A DNA stretch of 64,000 bases from Synechococcus sp. CBW1107 (GCF_015841355.1 NZ_CP064908.1:2108001-2172000); one strand, 5' to 3'. Shown: positions 34,127 through 48,347, counted from the stretch's first letter. Notes: generated by a model not told the origin, from the letters alone. Numbers and translations are program-made.

Positions 34127-35398
34127 TTAGGCAGCGCCGCGGCGGTGGCGGCCTAAGTCACGGCTGCGCTCCAGCAAGGGTTCACCCACCTCGGGAGGAT
34201 GGATCAACCAGGCCAGCTCCACCGGCTTCACCAGGCTGGCCACCAGGGGGGAACGCTCCTCCAGGGCCGCCAGCGATTCCCCATCCCAGAGGCGCAGCCC
34301 ACCTTTGTACGGGTCATAGCCCCGATTCTGACGCTGTTGCAGCGCACAGCACAGGCTGGGCTTCAGCCCTGCGGCCTCGCTGAGCCTCTGGGCCAGGGCC
34401 AGCAACTCCAGCCGATCACCGGCCTCCAGGTGGCTGACGTCACTGGCCCGGAGCAGGCGCCGGTCCAGCAGGCGTGCGCAGAGCTCCCGCAGATCGGCTG
34501 GCCCCGCCTCCCGCCAGCGGATCAGGTGGTACCCCGTGCGTAGGTCGTCGTTGGCCAGGTAGGTCTCCAGATCGAGGCTCTCCGGGCGCCACAGCCACAC
34601 CGCCATCACCGCATCGGCGTCCACGCCCCCTTCGGGACCCAGGCGGCGGGCCAGCTGGATCGTCTGGGTCAGCAACCAGTTGCAGACCACATTCAGCCGG
34701 TGGTTGTAGAGGCTGCGGTACATCAGGCTGCGCACCACCAGGTAGTGCTCCACCGCCATCAGCCCCTTCGGATGCAGCGCCAGGCTCCCGTCCGGCGCCA
34801 CGGTCAGGGCTCCCAGGATGCGCTCCAGGTCCAGCTGGCCATAGCGGGTGCCCGTGCTGTGGCTGTCCCGGAGCAGGTAGTCGAGCCGGTCGCAGTCGAG
34901 CTGGCCGCTCACCAGGGAGGCCAGCGCCGGCTGGCGGTGCTGGCCGTGCTCCAGCAGGTCGGCCACGGCATCGGCACTGCCTGGGGCATGGCGCTCGAGA
35001 GCTTCGCGCAGGGCCGGGTGCTCCCGCACCAGCCGGGCCGACCAGGTTTCATGGCGCAGCCCATACATCTCTTCGCCGGAGTGGCTGAGCGGAGCGTGCC
35101 CCACGTCGTGAAGCAGGGCCGCCGCGTACAGCACCCCCTGATCCTGGAGCAGCTGAGGAGCCTGGCGCTGCAGCTGCTCCAGGGCGAGCCTGGCCAGATG
35201 CAGCACCCCAAGGGAATGGGTGAAGCGGCTCGACTCGGCGCCATGGAACGTGAGAAACGCCGGGCCCAGCTGGCGGATCCGGCGCAGGCGCTGGAAGGGG
35301 GCCGTGTCGATCAGCTCCATCGCCAGACCTTCGGCCGGCTGGCTGCGTTCCAGCCGGATCGCCCCGTGCAGGGGGTCGTGATACGTGCGCAGGCTCAT
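34127..35398 (-). CDS. HD-domain phosphohydrolase (dGTPase-like)
   Basis: 423 residues. Metal-binding HD motifs are SSRFTHSLGVLHLARLAL (first His), ALLHDVGHAPLSHSGEEMYG (His-Asp) and SGQLDCDRLDYLLRDSHSTG (last Asp), in the arrangement of dNTP triphosphohydrolases and SAMHD1-like proteins. N-terminus MSLRTYHDPLHGAIRL. Substrate unproved. Its ATG overlaps the ctpA stop (ATGA). Confidence 0.87.
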   Translation of the reverse strand: MSLRTYHDPLHGAIRLERSQPAEGLAMELIDTAPFQRLRRIRQLGPAFLTFHGAESSRFTHSLGVLHLARLALEQLQRQAPQLLQDQGVLYAAALLHDVGHAPLSHSGEEMYGLRHETWSARLVREHPALREALERHAPGSADAVADLLEHGQHRQPALASLVSGQLDCDRLDYLLRDSHSTGTRYGQLDLERILGALTVAPDGSLALHPKGLMAVEHYLVVRSLMYRSLYNHRLNVVCNWLLTQTIQLARRLGPEGGVDADAVMAVWLWRPESLDLETYLANDDLRTGYHLIRWREAGPADLRELCARLLDRRLLRASDVSHLEAGDRLELLALAQRLSEAAGLKPSLCCALQQRQNRGYDPYKGGLRLWDGESLAALEERSPLVASLVKPVELAWLIHPPEVGEPLLERSRDLGRHRRGAA

Positions 35399-36648
35399 GC
35401 CGTAGGGAGCTCCTGCAGCAGCTGCTCGGCGGCGAGCTCCAGCCAGTGGTCATCGGCCCCGCCGGGATTGGGGGGCTCCGGCTCGGGCAGCAGTCGGTCG
35501 GGGGCGATGCCCTGGTCCTGGATGTCACGACCGCTGGGGGTCACGTAGCGGGCCACGGTCACGGCCAGGCCGCTGCCGTCCCCCAGGTTGATCAGTGTCT
35601 GGATCAGTCCCTTGCCGAAGGTGCGGCTGCCCAGCAGCGGAGAGCGCCCGTTGTCCTGGAGGGCTCCCGCCAGGATTTCACTGGCGCTGGCGGTGCCCCC
35701 ATTCACCAGGGTGACCATCGGCCCGCTGTAGAGCTGTCCTGCCGCCGCCTGAAGCCGCTCACTCAGACCCTCGCGGTTCATGGTCTCCACGATCGGCTGG
35801 GCGGCGAGGAAGGCATTGGCCACCGCCACGCCTGCCTCGACGAGACCGCCCGAGTTGTTGCGCAGATCGAGAATCAGCCCCTCCACGCCCTGCTGGCCGA
35901 AGCCCTCGAGAACCTCACGCACGCCAGCGGGAACCGGCTCGCTGAACTGGGTGATGCGGAGCAGTCCCAGGCGCTGCCCCCCACGCTCGAGCAGCCTGGA
36001 GCGCACGGGTTGGAGGTCCACCCGCTCCCGCTTCAGCAGGACCTGCCTGGGTTCGGCCTGGGGGGTGGGAGGCCGGATCAGCATCTGCACGCTGCTGCCG
36101 GATGGACCCCGCAGACGCGCGGCCGTGGCCTCCAGTCCAAGACGGCGGCACGACTCGCCCTCCACTTCCAGCACTTCGCTGCCCGGGCTGATGCCGGCCT
36201 CGGCGGCCGGTGACCCATCCAGCGGAGCGATCACCACGATCCCCTGCCCGTCCTCCCCCAGGCTGAGCTGCAGGCCGACGCCGCTGACACTCCCCTCCGT
36301 GGTGGCCCGCAGCGCCTTGTAGTCGGCAGGGCGCAGCACCCTGGTGTAAGGATCGCCGATCGGCTCAAGCATGGCGGCAATGGCGTCGTAGGCCTCGGCG
36401 CTGGTTTCGATCGGCTGTTCCAGGGCCTTCTGGCGCAGGCGCCGCCAGTGCACGGTTTCAAATCGTGTGGGGTCGACATAGCTCTGGTTCACCAGCCGCC
36501 AGGCCTCCACCACCAGTTGCTGGGCATCGTTGAGGGCCAGGGCCGGGCCGGGGTGCAGCCACAGCCCCACGCAGAGCAGCAGGGCCAGCGCCATGGCTCG
36601 TCCGCGCCCTGGAATCAGCGGGCTGGAGAGGGGCTTGATCCGGCTCAT
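35395..36648 (-). CDS. ctpA: Carboxyl-terminal processing protease (CtpA-type)
   Basis: 417 residues from ATG 36648. Signal peptide MSRIKPLSSPLIPGRGRAMA, then a hydrophobic run and a cleavage site after PALA. PDZ domain about 100-190 (GSVSGVGLQLSLGEDGQGIV). Catalytic serine in NGGTASASEILAGALQDNG and lysine in SRTFGKGLIQTLI. The family in cyanobacteria trims the C-terminus of precursor D1 in the lumen, or acts in the periplasm; several paralogues exist, so D1 processing is an inference. Divergent from petB, 82 bp apart. Confidence 0.9.
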   Translation of the reverse strand: MSRIKPLSSPLIPGRGRAMALALLLCVGLWLHPGPALALNDAQQLVVEAWRLVNQSYVDPTRFETVHWRRLRQKALEQPIETSAEAYDAIAAMLEPIGDPYTRVLRPADYKALRATTEGSVSGVGLQLSLGEDGQGIVVIAPLDGSPAAEAGISPGSEVLEVEGESCRRLGLEATAARLRGPSGSSVQMLIRPPTPQAEPRQVLLKRERVDLQPVRSRLLERGGQRLGLLRITQFSEPVPAGVREVLEGFGQQGVEGLILDLRNNSGGLVEAGVAVANAFLAAQPIVETMNREGLSERLQAAAGQLYSGPMVTLVNGGTASASEILAGALQDNGRSPLLGSRTFGKGLIQTLINLGDGSGLAVTVARYVTPSGRDIQDQGIAPDRLLPEPEPPNPGGADDHWLELAAEQLLQELPTA

Positions 36649-36730
36649 CGCTGGTGATCTGGAGACGGGAGGGCAATCACGGCCGAAGCGCGGGTATCGG
36701 TAGACTCTCGCAACCCCAACCCAGCACTGC

Positions 36731-37405
36731 ATGGCGAACTCGTCTCCCGCCGCCAAGTCGTCTCCTGTTTTCGACTGGTTCGAGGAGCGCCTGGAACTCC
36801 AGGCGATTGCGGACGACATCTCCTCCAAGTACGTTCCGCCCCACGTCAATATCTTCTATTGCCTTGGTGGCATCACGCTGGTGTGCTTCCTGATCCAGTT
36901 CGCCACTGGATTCGCGATGACTTTTTACTACAAGCCCACGGTGGCCGAGGCCTATTCCTCGGTTCAGTACCTGATGACCGACGTCAGCTTCGGCTGGCTG
37001 ATCCGTTCGGTGCACCGCTGGAGCGCCAGCATGATGGTGCTGATGCTGATTCTTCACGTCTTCCGTGTGTACCTCACCGGTGGTTTCAAGCGTCCCCGCG
37101 AGCTCACCTGGGTCACTGGTGTGGTGATGGCCGTGATCACCGTCTCCTTTGGCGTCACCGGTTACTCCCTCCCCTGGGATCAGGTCGGTTACTGGGCCGT
37201 CAAGATCGTCTCGGGTGTCCCAGCAGCAGTCCCTGTGGTCGGCGATTTCATGGTCGAGCTGCTCCGTGGTGGTGAGAGCGTCGGTCAGGCCACACTCACC
37301 CGCTTCTACAGCCTGCACACTTTCGTGATGCCATGGCTGCTGGCCGTGTTCATGCTCATGCACTTCCTGATGATCCGCAAGCAGGGCATCTCCGGTCCTT
37401 TGTGA
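36731..37405 (+). CDS. petB: Cytochrome b6
   Basis: 224 residues. Haem-ligating histidines lie in [20 protein letters not shown] and [20 protein letters not shown]; Cys44 in [13 protein letters not shown] binds haem c-n. The C-terminus [11 protein letters not shown] is standard. The N-terminus [20 protein letters not shown] is about nine residues longer than usual (Cys is normally 35). Core of the b6f complex linking photosystems II and I. Cotranscribed with petD, 68 bp downstream. Confidence 0.97.
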   Translation: MANSSPAAKSSPVFDWFEERLELQAIADDISSKYVPPHVNIFYCLGGITLVCFLIQFATGFAMTFYYKPTVAEAYSSVQYLMTDVSFGWLIRSVHRWSASMMVLMLILHVFRVYLTGGFKRPRELTWVTGVVMAVITVSFGVTGYSLPWDQVGYWAVKIVSGVPAAVPVVGDFMVELLRGGESVGQATLTRFYSLHTFVMPWLLAVFMLMHFLMIRKQGISGPL

Positions 37406-37473
37406 TCGGAGCGTCAGTTGCGAGCGGACTGATTCAGCTTCTTCCCCCACTCTTCATCCACCCGGTGCCTTCG

Positions 37474-37956
37474 ATGCACATTCTCAAGAAACCTGATCTC
37501 AGTGATCCCAGCCTGCGGGCCAAGCTGGCCAAGGGCATGGGTCACAACTATTACGGAGAGCCCGCCTGGCCCAACGATCTCCTCTACATCTTTCCGGTGG
37601 TGATCCTGGGAACCATCGCCTTGGTGGTGGGCCTGGCAGTACTCGATCCAGCCATGCTCGGCGACAAGGCTGATCCCTTCGCCACACCTCTGGAGATTCT
37701 GCCGGAGTGGTACCTGTATCCTGTCTTCCAGATCCTGCGGGTCGTCCCCAACAAGCTTCTGGGCATTGCTCTGCAGACGATGGTTCCCCTTGGTCTGATG
37801 CTCATCCCCTTCATCGAGAGCTTCAACAAGTTCCAGAACCCCTTCCGCAGGCCTGTGGCCATGGCCGCCTTCCTGTTCGGAACCGTGTTCACCATCTACC
37901 TGGGCATCGGTGCCGCCCTTCCGATCGACAAGTCACTCACCCTGGGCCTGTTCTGA
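37474..37956 (+). CDS. petD: Cytochrome b6f subunit IV
   Basis: 160 residues from ATG 37474 ([20 protein letters not shown]), the standard length; the frame is open upstream inside pet[41 protein letters not shown] (the PEWY motif of the quinol-oxidising site) and three helices identify it. Followed by a strong terminator. Confidence 0.97.
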   Translation: MHILKKPDLSDPSLRAKLAKGMGHNYYGEPAWPNDLLYIFPVVILGTIALVVGLAVLDPAMLGDKADPFATPLEILPEWYLYPVFQILRVVPNKLLGIALQTMVPLGLMLIPFIESFNKFQNPFRRPVAMAAFLFGTVFTIYLGIGAALPIDKSLTLGLF

Positions 37957-38012
37957 ATCGGGCCGGCCGTTCGCCGACCACTCTGATCGGGACCCCTCGG
38001 TCTGTCCATTCC

Positions 38013-38040
38013 AGCCGCCGTTGATCACGGCGGCTTTTTT
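38013..38040 (+). terminator. Terminator after petB-petD
   Basis: AGCCGCCG / loop TTGATCA / CGGCGGCT followed by a run of T; perfect 8-bp stem. It abuts the stop of the convergent invertase gene at 38040. Confidence 0.92.
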
Positions 38041-39533
38041 CATGGTGGTCCGTCGATCGAGAGCACGGACACATCGGCGGGATTGACCCGCAGCAGGTGG
38101 TGCAGCAACAGAAAGCCGACGATGGTCCAGGTCTGGTACGTGCGGGATTGCTGCCCCACCCAGGTGCCGGTGGGTCCATCGAAGTATTCCGCCCACTGCT
38201 GGCGCGGCAACTGGTTGAGCTGCGACCAGTAGCACTCCTCGAGCATGGCCCTGACCTGCCCCATCAGCAACGCATCCGCACGCGGGTGGTTTAGCTCATG
38301 CTGAAGGACGGCCCCACCGAAATACCAGAGCAGGCTTGGCCAGTGGCCTCCGTTGTGGTAGCTCCACGGCCAGTTCTTGGGATCGGATCCGGTCTTGTTC
38401 ATCCACTCGGCCGCTTCCATCGGGGGATGACAGATCCGCATCGGCATCTGTGCCATCAGGTGGCTGCGGTTGTGCAGGACCAAGCGGAACAGGCCCCGCT
38501 GCTGCGGTGCGGTGAGCAGTCCGAACAGGCAGGCCAGGGAATTGCCCAGGCTGTAGAAGCGGAAATCCGGACGTCCCGTGCGGATGTTGCCGATCAGGTA
38601 GCCACCGCGATTCTCCAGCCAGTCCTGGAGCCAGTCGGGGATCACCTGGGGTTGCACATTGAACTCGTTCTCGTGCTGGTGTTCGCCGTATTGCTCGGTG
38701 GGGCGGCGTCGCAGCACCTGCATCGTCTTGCTGGTGACCCAGTAGTTCTTGAGCAGGAACGACCGGAGATCGTGGATCCACTGTCGGGTCAGCTCGAGCC
38801 GCTGCTCCAGCAGGCGGCTGCTGCGGTCACGTCGGGCGATCTCCATCAGATGTCCGCAGCTGCGCAGGCAGCCGAACAGGAGGACCTCCACCTCCAGGGG
38901 GGCTCCCCACACGTCCATCGGACGGTCGATCATGAAGGAGCAGTCCGGAACGAACAGCACCGGTGTGCCCTCGAAGGTGGGGTGCATCACCAGATCCAGC
39001 AGCAGCTGCACTCCCCGCTGCACCTTCTGGCTGGCTCCGAACTCCCAGTCCTGGCTGCGCTTGACGTAGTACCAGCAGAGGATCGGCCACCACAGGCTGG
39101 CGTCCACCGAGGTGATCCGTCCGATCGAGCGTTGGCCGTAGTCGGCCATCAGCTGGCCGTTCTCCTCGATGAAGCTGGTGGGGAAGACGCCCCGGGTCTG
39201 GTAGGTGCTGCTCTGCAGGTCAAGGCAGACGCTCAGAAAGTGACGAACAATGTCAAAGCGACGCTCAAGTAGCAGATGGATCATCACCGGCACGTTGTCG
39301 CGCAGAAACACTTCGCCGTAATTGAGGGAGTCGTGGCTGCGGGGATGCGCTAGAGCCGCCACCGAGCCCACCAGCGAGCCCTGCGCTGACACCAGAGTGC
39401 GCTCGAATTTTTCGCGGGCGCTCGCCACTACGGCGTCTTCTCGAGAGCTGGGACGGACGCGAAGCCGCTCCTGGCTGAAATGTGTCGCCAAGCCTGGACT
39501 CCTCTTGAACGGAACCGGTTCCAGCGAAACCAT
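38040..39533 (-). CDS. Alkaline/neutral invertase, glycoside hydrolase family 100
   Basis: 497 residues. Recognised by SLNYGEVFLRDNVPVMIHLL, GRITSVDASLWWPILCWYYV, FVPDCSFMIDRPMDVWGAPL, NEFNVQPQVIPDWLQDWLEN and SDPKNWPWSYHNGGHWPSLL, spread over an (alpha/alpha)6-barrel-like protein. It splits sucrose into glucose and fructose in the cytoplasm. Sucrose is a compatible solute in these organisms, so it may tune osmolyte levels. First 35 residues are poorly conserved. Divergent from the rrn operon. Confidence 0.9.
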   Translation of the reverse strand: MVSLEPVPFKRSPGLATHFSQERLRVRPSSREDAVVASAREKFERTLVSAQGSLVGSVAALAHPRSHDSLNYGEVFLRDNVPVMIHLLLERRFDIVRHFLSVCLDLQSSTYQTRGVFPTSFIEENGQLMADYGQRSIGRITSVDASLWWPILCWYYVKRSQDWEFGASQKVQRGVQLLLDLVMHPTFEGTPVLFVPDCSFMIDRPMDVWGAPLEVEVLLFGCLRSCGHLMEIARRDRSSRLLEQRLELTRQWIHDLRSFLLKNYWVTSKTMQVLRRRPTEQYGEHQHENEFNVQPQVIPDWLQDWLENRGGYLIGNIRTGRPDFRFYSLGNSLACLFGLLTAPQQRGLFRLVLHNRSHLMAQMPMRICHPPMEAAEWMNKTGSDPKNWPWSYHNGGHWPSLLWYFGGAVLQHELNHPRADALLMGQVRAMLEECYWSQLNQLPRQQWAEYFDGPTGTWVGQQSRTYQTWTIVGFLLLHHLLRVNPADVSVLSIDGPP

Positions 39534-40326
39534 AGACAGGACGGGCGATCTGGGCGGCTTTGCCCAGTGCTCTGCACCTGTTCACGCAGCAGCGGCCAAA
39601 GGTGTGGTATGTTTTTGGACTGCGCGTGAGCCGAGAGGCGAGCGCTGCAGGGCTTACGAACCAGAGGGAGGCGAGAGCCGACCGCCGGTGTTGTAAGTTT
39701 CCAAAGCGGTCGGGAGACCACCGCGAGCCACCGGAGGCCGAGAGGCTGAAGGAGGAGCACCTGGACAACTAAAAAGTTTAGGAACTGACGCTTTTGCTGC
39801 GTCGGGTTCTGAAGCGAGGGATTGAGCGATGAGCTCCTGCAAGGGAGGCATGGCTTGGATGCCGAGCTGAGGAGTCTGACGAGATAGCAGCAAAGGTGTG
39901 AGGTCCCGTCAAAAGAAACAAGCATCAGGATTTTGCTTGAATTTTGAGAGGATCACTTTCACGGGTGAGCCTGTCAATGAATGTTCAGGCAGAAGACGGT
40001 GCGACCGGATCTGAGTGATTTGGAAAGTCGTTGCACGAGCAGCTGAAAGACGTTGCGGCGGCCCGATGGATGAGTGATCGAGACTCGATTGTCAGGGGAG
40101 ACCCTGGTGAGGAAAGAGCGCGAAAGGTTGTCTGTGAGGGAAGCTGTGGCTGAGGTTGGTCTGTGGTGTGATGCACTCTCGAACCCTTCTGGCTAGAAGG
40201 AGGCCTTAACTGATGACTGACGAGAGTCAGGGAATTGGGTAATGGCGGCATCATTTGCGAGGAAAATTAGCGAAATTCAAGCGAAAGCGAGAATGAGGTT
40301 AATTGGAATTTACAGGAATGATGACT
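39534..40326 (+). promoter_or_regulatory. rrn operon leader and promoter region
   Basis: 793 bp without a convincing gene. The 16-base sequence at 39773-39788 is the complement of one 154 bp past 16S, so transcription should begin before 39773, within about 240 bp of the invertase start. I could not fix -10/-35 elements; a T-rich stretch near 39604-39617 is a weak candidate. The rest is moderately AT-rich leader of unknown function. Confidence 0.5.
39773..39788 (+). other. 5' half of pre-16S processing stem
   Basis: AAAGTTTAGGAACTGA, perfectly complementary over 16 bases to 41966-41981. Together they can loop out the whole 16S gene, as RNase III-type processing stems do. Confidence 0.75.
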
Positions 40327-41812
<1,486 letters not shown>

Positions 41813-41965
41813 CAGGGAGACAATAACTGATCGTGATGTCTGGCTTAATTATAGCTAGGCCATGATCCTGTCATCTCGATGGTTAATCGGTACCTCAACC
41901 GACAGAGACGAAGCCAGAGGTTGCTCCAGCGATGGGGGAACCAACGAGCTGTCGTGGATGTCTTT

Positions 41966-41981
41966 TCAGTTCCTAAACTTT
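41966..41981 (+). other. 3' half of pre-16S processing stem
   Basis: TCAGTTCCTAAACTTT, reverse complement of 39773-39788. It lies 154 bp past 16S and 28 bp before tRNA-Ile. Confidence 0.75.
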
Positions 41982-42009
41982 GTCTAGGTCACCCCGCAAG
42001 GGAATCCCT

Positions 42010-42083
<74 letters not shown>

Positions 42084-42092
42084 TTCGTGTTT

Positions 42093-42165
42093 GGGGGTTT
42101 AGCTCAGTTGGTAGAGCGCCTGCTTTGCAAGCAGGATGTCAGCGGTTCGAGTCCGCTAACCTCCA
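42093..42165 (+). tRNA. tRNA-Ala (TGC)
   Basis: 73 nt, 9 bp after tRNA-Ile. Acceptor GGGGGTT/AACCTCC with one G-T pair; anticodon loop TTTGCAA with TGC; T arm GGTTCGAGTCC. Confidence 0.98.
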
Positions 42166-42666
42166 CTGACCAACCCGCCCGGATCGCGAAAGCAATGGGA
42201 GAGAGCTTGTGGTGGTGATTTTAGATGATTGTACTGGCGAAGGACTCTAGCTTCCTTTCAGATGACAGTTCAACCAGGATCCTGAGGAATACAGGAGTTG
42301 GTAGAGGCTGTGATTGAAAAGACGCTGGACTCCAGCAGGATCAGCCGAGAGGTTGATTGATGCGGTGTTCAGTAGAACCTTGACAACTGCATAGGTAAGT
42401 CTGTAAATAAAGCATCTCATGGATGCTTCGTGAACAGCTGTAGAAACCGGCGGCTTTGGCTGCTGGGATTGAAGCTTGTTTGTGGAGCGATTCTAGAGTA
42501 GGAGCCGAGACTCCACATTGCTCCTGGTTCTTGCCGAAAGAATCGGGTTTGATCTTGTTTTCGGAGACAGCGCAAGAGGAACTGGAGAAATCCAGCTGCT
42601 CCAAAGCTGAGGATGAAAGCAGGAGAATCTGCGTACAACCGCAGCAAGGTGGTGTGGAGATAAATT
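42166..42666 (+). other. Second half of the 16S-23S internal spacer
   Basis: About 500 bp between tRNA-Ala and 23S with no gene seen. It contains the 5' half of a 23S processing stem at 42378-42398. Confidence 0.7.
42378..42398 (+). other. 5' half of pre-23S processing stem
   Basis: The 14 bases AACTGCATAGGTAA (42385-42398) pair with 45612-45625 with one G-T pair; a short outer extension pairs with 45626-45631 across one mismatch. The paired halves bracket 23S. Confidence 0.65.
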
Positions 42667-45542
<2,876 letters not shown>

Positions 45543-45611
45543 CACTTGGCCTTGCTCAAGACGAGCATGAGCTGCGGAGTTTGCAGACAGAGGAGGCGAA
45601 AGCCAAATCAG

Positions 45612-45631
45612 TTACCTATGTAGTTCTCAGG
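45612..45631 (+). other. 3' half of pre-23S processing stem
   Basis: TTACCTATGTAGTT followed by CTCAGG, complementary to 42378-42398. Lies between 23S and 5S. Confidence 0.65.
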
Positions 45632-45657
45632 GATCACCTGAGAGCGAACAGATTCTT

Positions 45658-45776
45658 TCCTGGTGTTCATGGCACTGTGGCCCCACTCCGATCCATCTCG
45701 AACTCGGTTGTGAAACGCAGTAGCGGCGACGATAGTTGGAGGGTAGCTTCCTGCAAAAATAGCTCAATGCCAGGAT
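45658..45776 (+). rRNA. rrf: 5S ribosomal RNA
   Basis: About 119 nt. Terminal stem TCCTGGTG pairs with the 3' end TGCCAGGAT; internal CCGATCCATCTCGAACTCGG is the conserved loop B/C region. 115 bp after 23S. Confidence 0.95.
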
Positions 45777-45830
45777 AAAACAATCTGAACGCTCAATGAT
45801 CACTCCAGCGCAGCTGAAAGGAGATCAGAG

Positions 45831-45854
45831 AAGCCACCCTCGGGTGGCTTTTTT
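45831..45854 (+). terminator. rrn operon terminator
   Basis: AAGCCACCC, short loop, GGGTGGCTT, then TTTT; perfect 9-bp stem, 54 bp after 5S. Confidence 0.92.
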
Positions 45855-45868
45855 ATGAGCAGGCTCGC

Positions 45869-46669
45869 TCAGAGTGACAACTCAATCTGCTCCAGACTTG
45901 TGACCTGGTCATGGAACCCTGGATCATGTTCGGGATTGCCTGGTCTGTTGCTGAAGATCACGGCAAGGCCGCTGCTGTGGGCGGCATCGAGTTCGGCCAA
46001 AGAGTCACTCACGAACAGGATCTTCGATGCGGGTGCAGCGAGAGAGTCTGCAATCCTGAGATAGCTCCCCGGATCCTGTTTACTGCCGATCCGTGTGTCG
46101 AACCAACCTCCGAACAACAGGCGCAGATCTCCGGAATCGCTGTGCTCGTAGAGGAGTTGCTGAGCGGCGACCGATCCTGAGGAATAGACCGCCAACTGAA
46201 GTCCTGTAGCGTGCCAACGCTTCAGAGTCGGCGCCACATCGGCAAACAGCGGAGCACGCAACGCACCAGTGGCATAGCCCTCCTTCCAGATCAATCCCTG
46301 CAGATCCTTGAGGGCGGTGAGCTTGCGGTCTTCATCGATCAGAGACTGGAGAAAACGGCAGAGTTGATCGAGACAGGGAGGCTCGACAGCTGCGTGTTGG
46401 GGCTGCAAGGGCTCCTGGGCTGCGTCTTCGGCTTGGTGCCAGGCCTCGTTGAGAGCACAGAGCAGTGGTTGCAGCTCAGGTTCCTGTTCGTGCTGCCGCA
46501 GAAAGGGCTCCAGATGGGCCCTGGCATAGGGGAAGAGAGTGTCGGCCACGAAGCTCACCGGGCAGGTGGTGCCTTCGATGTCGAGTAGCACATGCCTGAT
46601 GCCAGTTCGTGAGCGATCGGTTGCTTCAGCTCCTGACGCCGTATGGGGTGTGGAAGTTGGAGGATTCAT
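45869..46669 (-). CDS. mtnC: Enolase-phosphatase E1 (methionine salvage)
   Basis: 266 residues. HAD motifs HVLLDIEGTTCPVSFVADTL (nucleophile Asp, with Glu in place of the second Asp as in this family), LAVYSSGSVAAQQLLYEHS, and ILFVSDSLAELDAAHSSGL; WKEGYATGAL is typical of MtnC. It converts 2,3-diketo-5-methylthiopentyl-1-phosphate to the acireductone. ATGA overlap with mtnB; mtnD for the next step is at 55430. Confidence 0.94.
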   Translation of the reverse strand: MNPPTSTPHTASGAEATDRSRTGIRHVLLDIEGTTCPVSFVADTLFPYARAHLEPFLRQHEQEPELQPLLCALNEAWHQAEDAAQEPLQPQHAAVEPPCLDQLCRFLQSLIDEDRKLTALKDLQGLIWKEGYATGALRAPLFADVAPTLKRWHATGLQLAVYSSGSVAAQQLLYEHSDSGDLRLLFGGWFDTRIGSKQDPGSYLRIADSLAAPASKILFVSDSLAELDAAHSSGLAVIFSNRPGNPEHDPGFHDQVTSLEQIELSL

Positions 46670-47337
46670 GGCCTGGGATGAGGAGGCAGGAGCAACTCAC
46701 GCCAGCTCTGTTCCAGCAGGAATTCGAGGATCTCCAGATGGCGGCGGGCGCTGAAGAGATCGTGGCCCCAGGCATACAGCCCGTGGCCGGCGATCAGGAG
46801 GCCATGGGGGGCTCCGTCCAGGTGTGGTGAAGCGGCCAGGCTGAGGCGACCCAGATCCTGATCGTTGGCCAGCACGGGAATGGCGATGGAGGTGTCATGG
46901 CTGCGAATGCCTGCGAGCCCCTTGAGCATCTCCAGACCTTCGATCCGCACGACTGCAGGCTCTGCCTCGGCGACCTTCAGGGCACGTCGGGAGAGCAGGG
47001 TGGCGGCCTGGGAATGGGTGTGCAGCACGGCCCCGGCTCCCGTGCGCTTGACGATCTCAAGGTGCAGCAGGGTCTCTGCGCTGGCGGCTCCGCTGCCGTC
47101 GATCACCCGGGCCTCGCCATTCACCAGGATCAGGTCATCGGGTTGGATCGAGCCCTTGTCGACCCCGCTGGGGGCCATCAGCAGCTCCAGGGGATCCAGC
47201 CGACTCACGCAGCTGAAATTGCCGCCCGTGCCATCACACCAGCCCCTGGCATGGATCGCCGCAATGACAGTGCTCAGGGCCGTGGCCTGCTCTCCGGGCA
47301 CGGATGTGGGCACGGCCCTTCTACGGAATGCACTCAT
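46666..47337 (-). CDS. mtnB: Methylthioribulose-1-phosphate dehydratase
   Basis: 223 residues from ATG 47337; the frame is open far upstream but there it is antisense to mutM. Class II aldolase-like features are HARGWCDGTGGNFSCVSRLD, ELLMAPSGVDKGSIQPDDLI, AVLHTHSQAATLLSRRAL (zinc histidines) and HGLLIAGHGLYAWGHDLF. Step before MtnC in recycling methylthioadenosine to methionine. Confidence 0.93.
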   Translation of the reverse strand: MSAFRRRAVPTSVPGEQATALSTVIAAIHARGWCDGTGGNFSCVSRLDPLELLMAPSGVDKGSIQPDDLILVNGEARVIDGSGAASAETLLHLEIVKRTGAGAVLHTHSQAATLLSRRALKVAEAEPAVVRIEGLEMLKGLAGIRSHDTSIAIPVLANDQDLGRLSLAASPHLDGAPHGLLIAGHGLYAWGHDLFSARRHLEILEFLLEQSWRELLLPPHPRP

Positions 47338-47371
47338 CTTCTCCCACCTCCCGCACTTGCCCCGGAACCAT

Positions 47372-48217
47372 TCAACGCTGGCAGGTGGAGCACCAGTGGC
47401 TGCTGCGTCCCCCCAGCCGCTCACGCTGGATCGGCTGGCCGCAGCGCCGGCACGGTTGACCGCCGCGGCGGTACACCCAGGCGACGCCTCCATAGTTGCC
47501 GTTGGTGCCACTGAGATCACGAAAGTCGCTGAAGGTGGTGCCGCCCGATCCGATGCTGATCTCAAGCACCTCGATGAGCGAGCGGCGCAGCCGCTCGAGC
47601 TCCTTGAGATTGAGGCTGCCGCTGCGGCGCTGGGGGGCCACGCCGGCTGTGAACAGGGATTCATCGGCATAGATGTTGCCGACCCCGGCCACGAGTGCCT
47701 GATCGAGCAGGGCGGCCTTGATCGGTCGCACGGAGCCCTTCAGCTTCCGCTGCAGGTAGGGGGCGCTGAAGGCGGCGCTGAAGGGTTCAGGGCCCAGCTT
47801 CTGCAGGCCCGTCATCACGCACGAGCACTCGATCCCGTAGGGGACAAACCACATCTGCCCGAAGCTGCGCACATCGATGAAGCGGAGTTCCTGCCCCTGA
47901 CGGCTCCAGCACCGCACCCGGGTATGCGGGCAGGGCTCGCGGGTCTCTTCAAGCCAGAGAAACTGACCGGTCATGCGCAGATGCACGCCCCAGTGGCCCG
48001 CCGCCAGGCCACCGCGACTGAGTTCAGCCATCAGGTACTTCCCCCTGCGGCTCCACGCCCCCACCTGGCAACCGATCAGCCCGGCGCGGAACTGATCGAC
48101 ATCCTCTGGAGCGGCGATGGCCCTCGGCCTGAGCACCTCGACCCGTTCGATCTCGAACGCCGTGAGCTGGCGCTCCAGTCCGCGCCGGACCGTTTCAACC
48201 TCAGGGAGCTCGGGCAT
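47372..48217 (-). CDS. mutM: Formamidopyrimidine-DNA glycosylase
   Basis: 281 residues from ATG 48217. N-terminus MPELPEVETVRRGLERQL supplies the catalytic Pro2/Glu3 once Met is removed; HLRMTGQFLWLEE and DQALVAGVGNIYADESLF (helix-two-turn-helix) follow; the C-terminal zinc finger is CRRCGQPIQRERLGG then HWCSTCQR. Removes oxidised purines such as 8-oxoguanine. Downstream of psaE on the same strand. Confidence 0.96.
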   Translation of the reverse strand: MPELPEVETVRRGLERQLTAFEIERVEVLRPRAIAAPEDVDQFRAGLIGCQVGAWSRRGKYLMAELSRGGLAAGHWGVHLRMTGQFLWLEETREPCPHTRVRCWSRQGQELRFIDVRSFGQMWFVPYGIECSCVMTGLQKLGPEPFSAAFSAPYLQRKLKGSVRPIKAALLDQALVAGVGNIYADESLFTAGVAPQRRSGSLNLKELERLRRSLIEVLEISIGSGGTTFSDFRDLSGTNGNYGGVAWVYRRGGQPCRRCGQPIQRERLGGRSSHWCSTCQR

Positions 48218-48347
48218 CCGCTCAGCATCGATCCGGGCAGCCTGGCAGGACGACGGACTCACCACGACAGATGAAAACCGCCCGAAGCTCAGCTCAGGGC
48301 GGATGGCGGATCAGGGCTGGACCCCGAGCGGAATGGCCCGCAGGAGT

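Noticed and set aside
39581-39614. TTCACG...TATGTT as the rrn promoter
   Set aside because: Spacer of 22 bp is too long for a standard promoter; kept only as a vague candidate region.
39560-39772. Small plus-strand frame in the rrn leader
   Set aside because: Charged, low-complexity translation, located where rRNA transcription must begin; no ribosome site.
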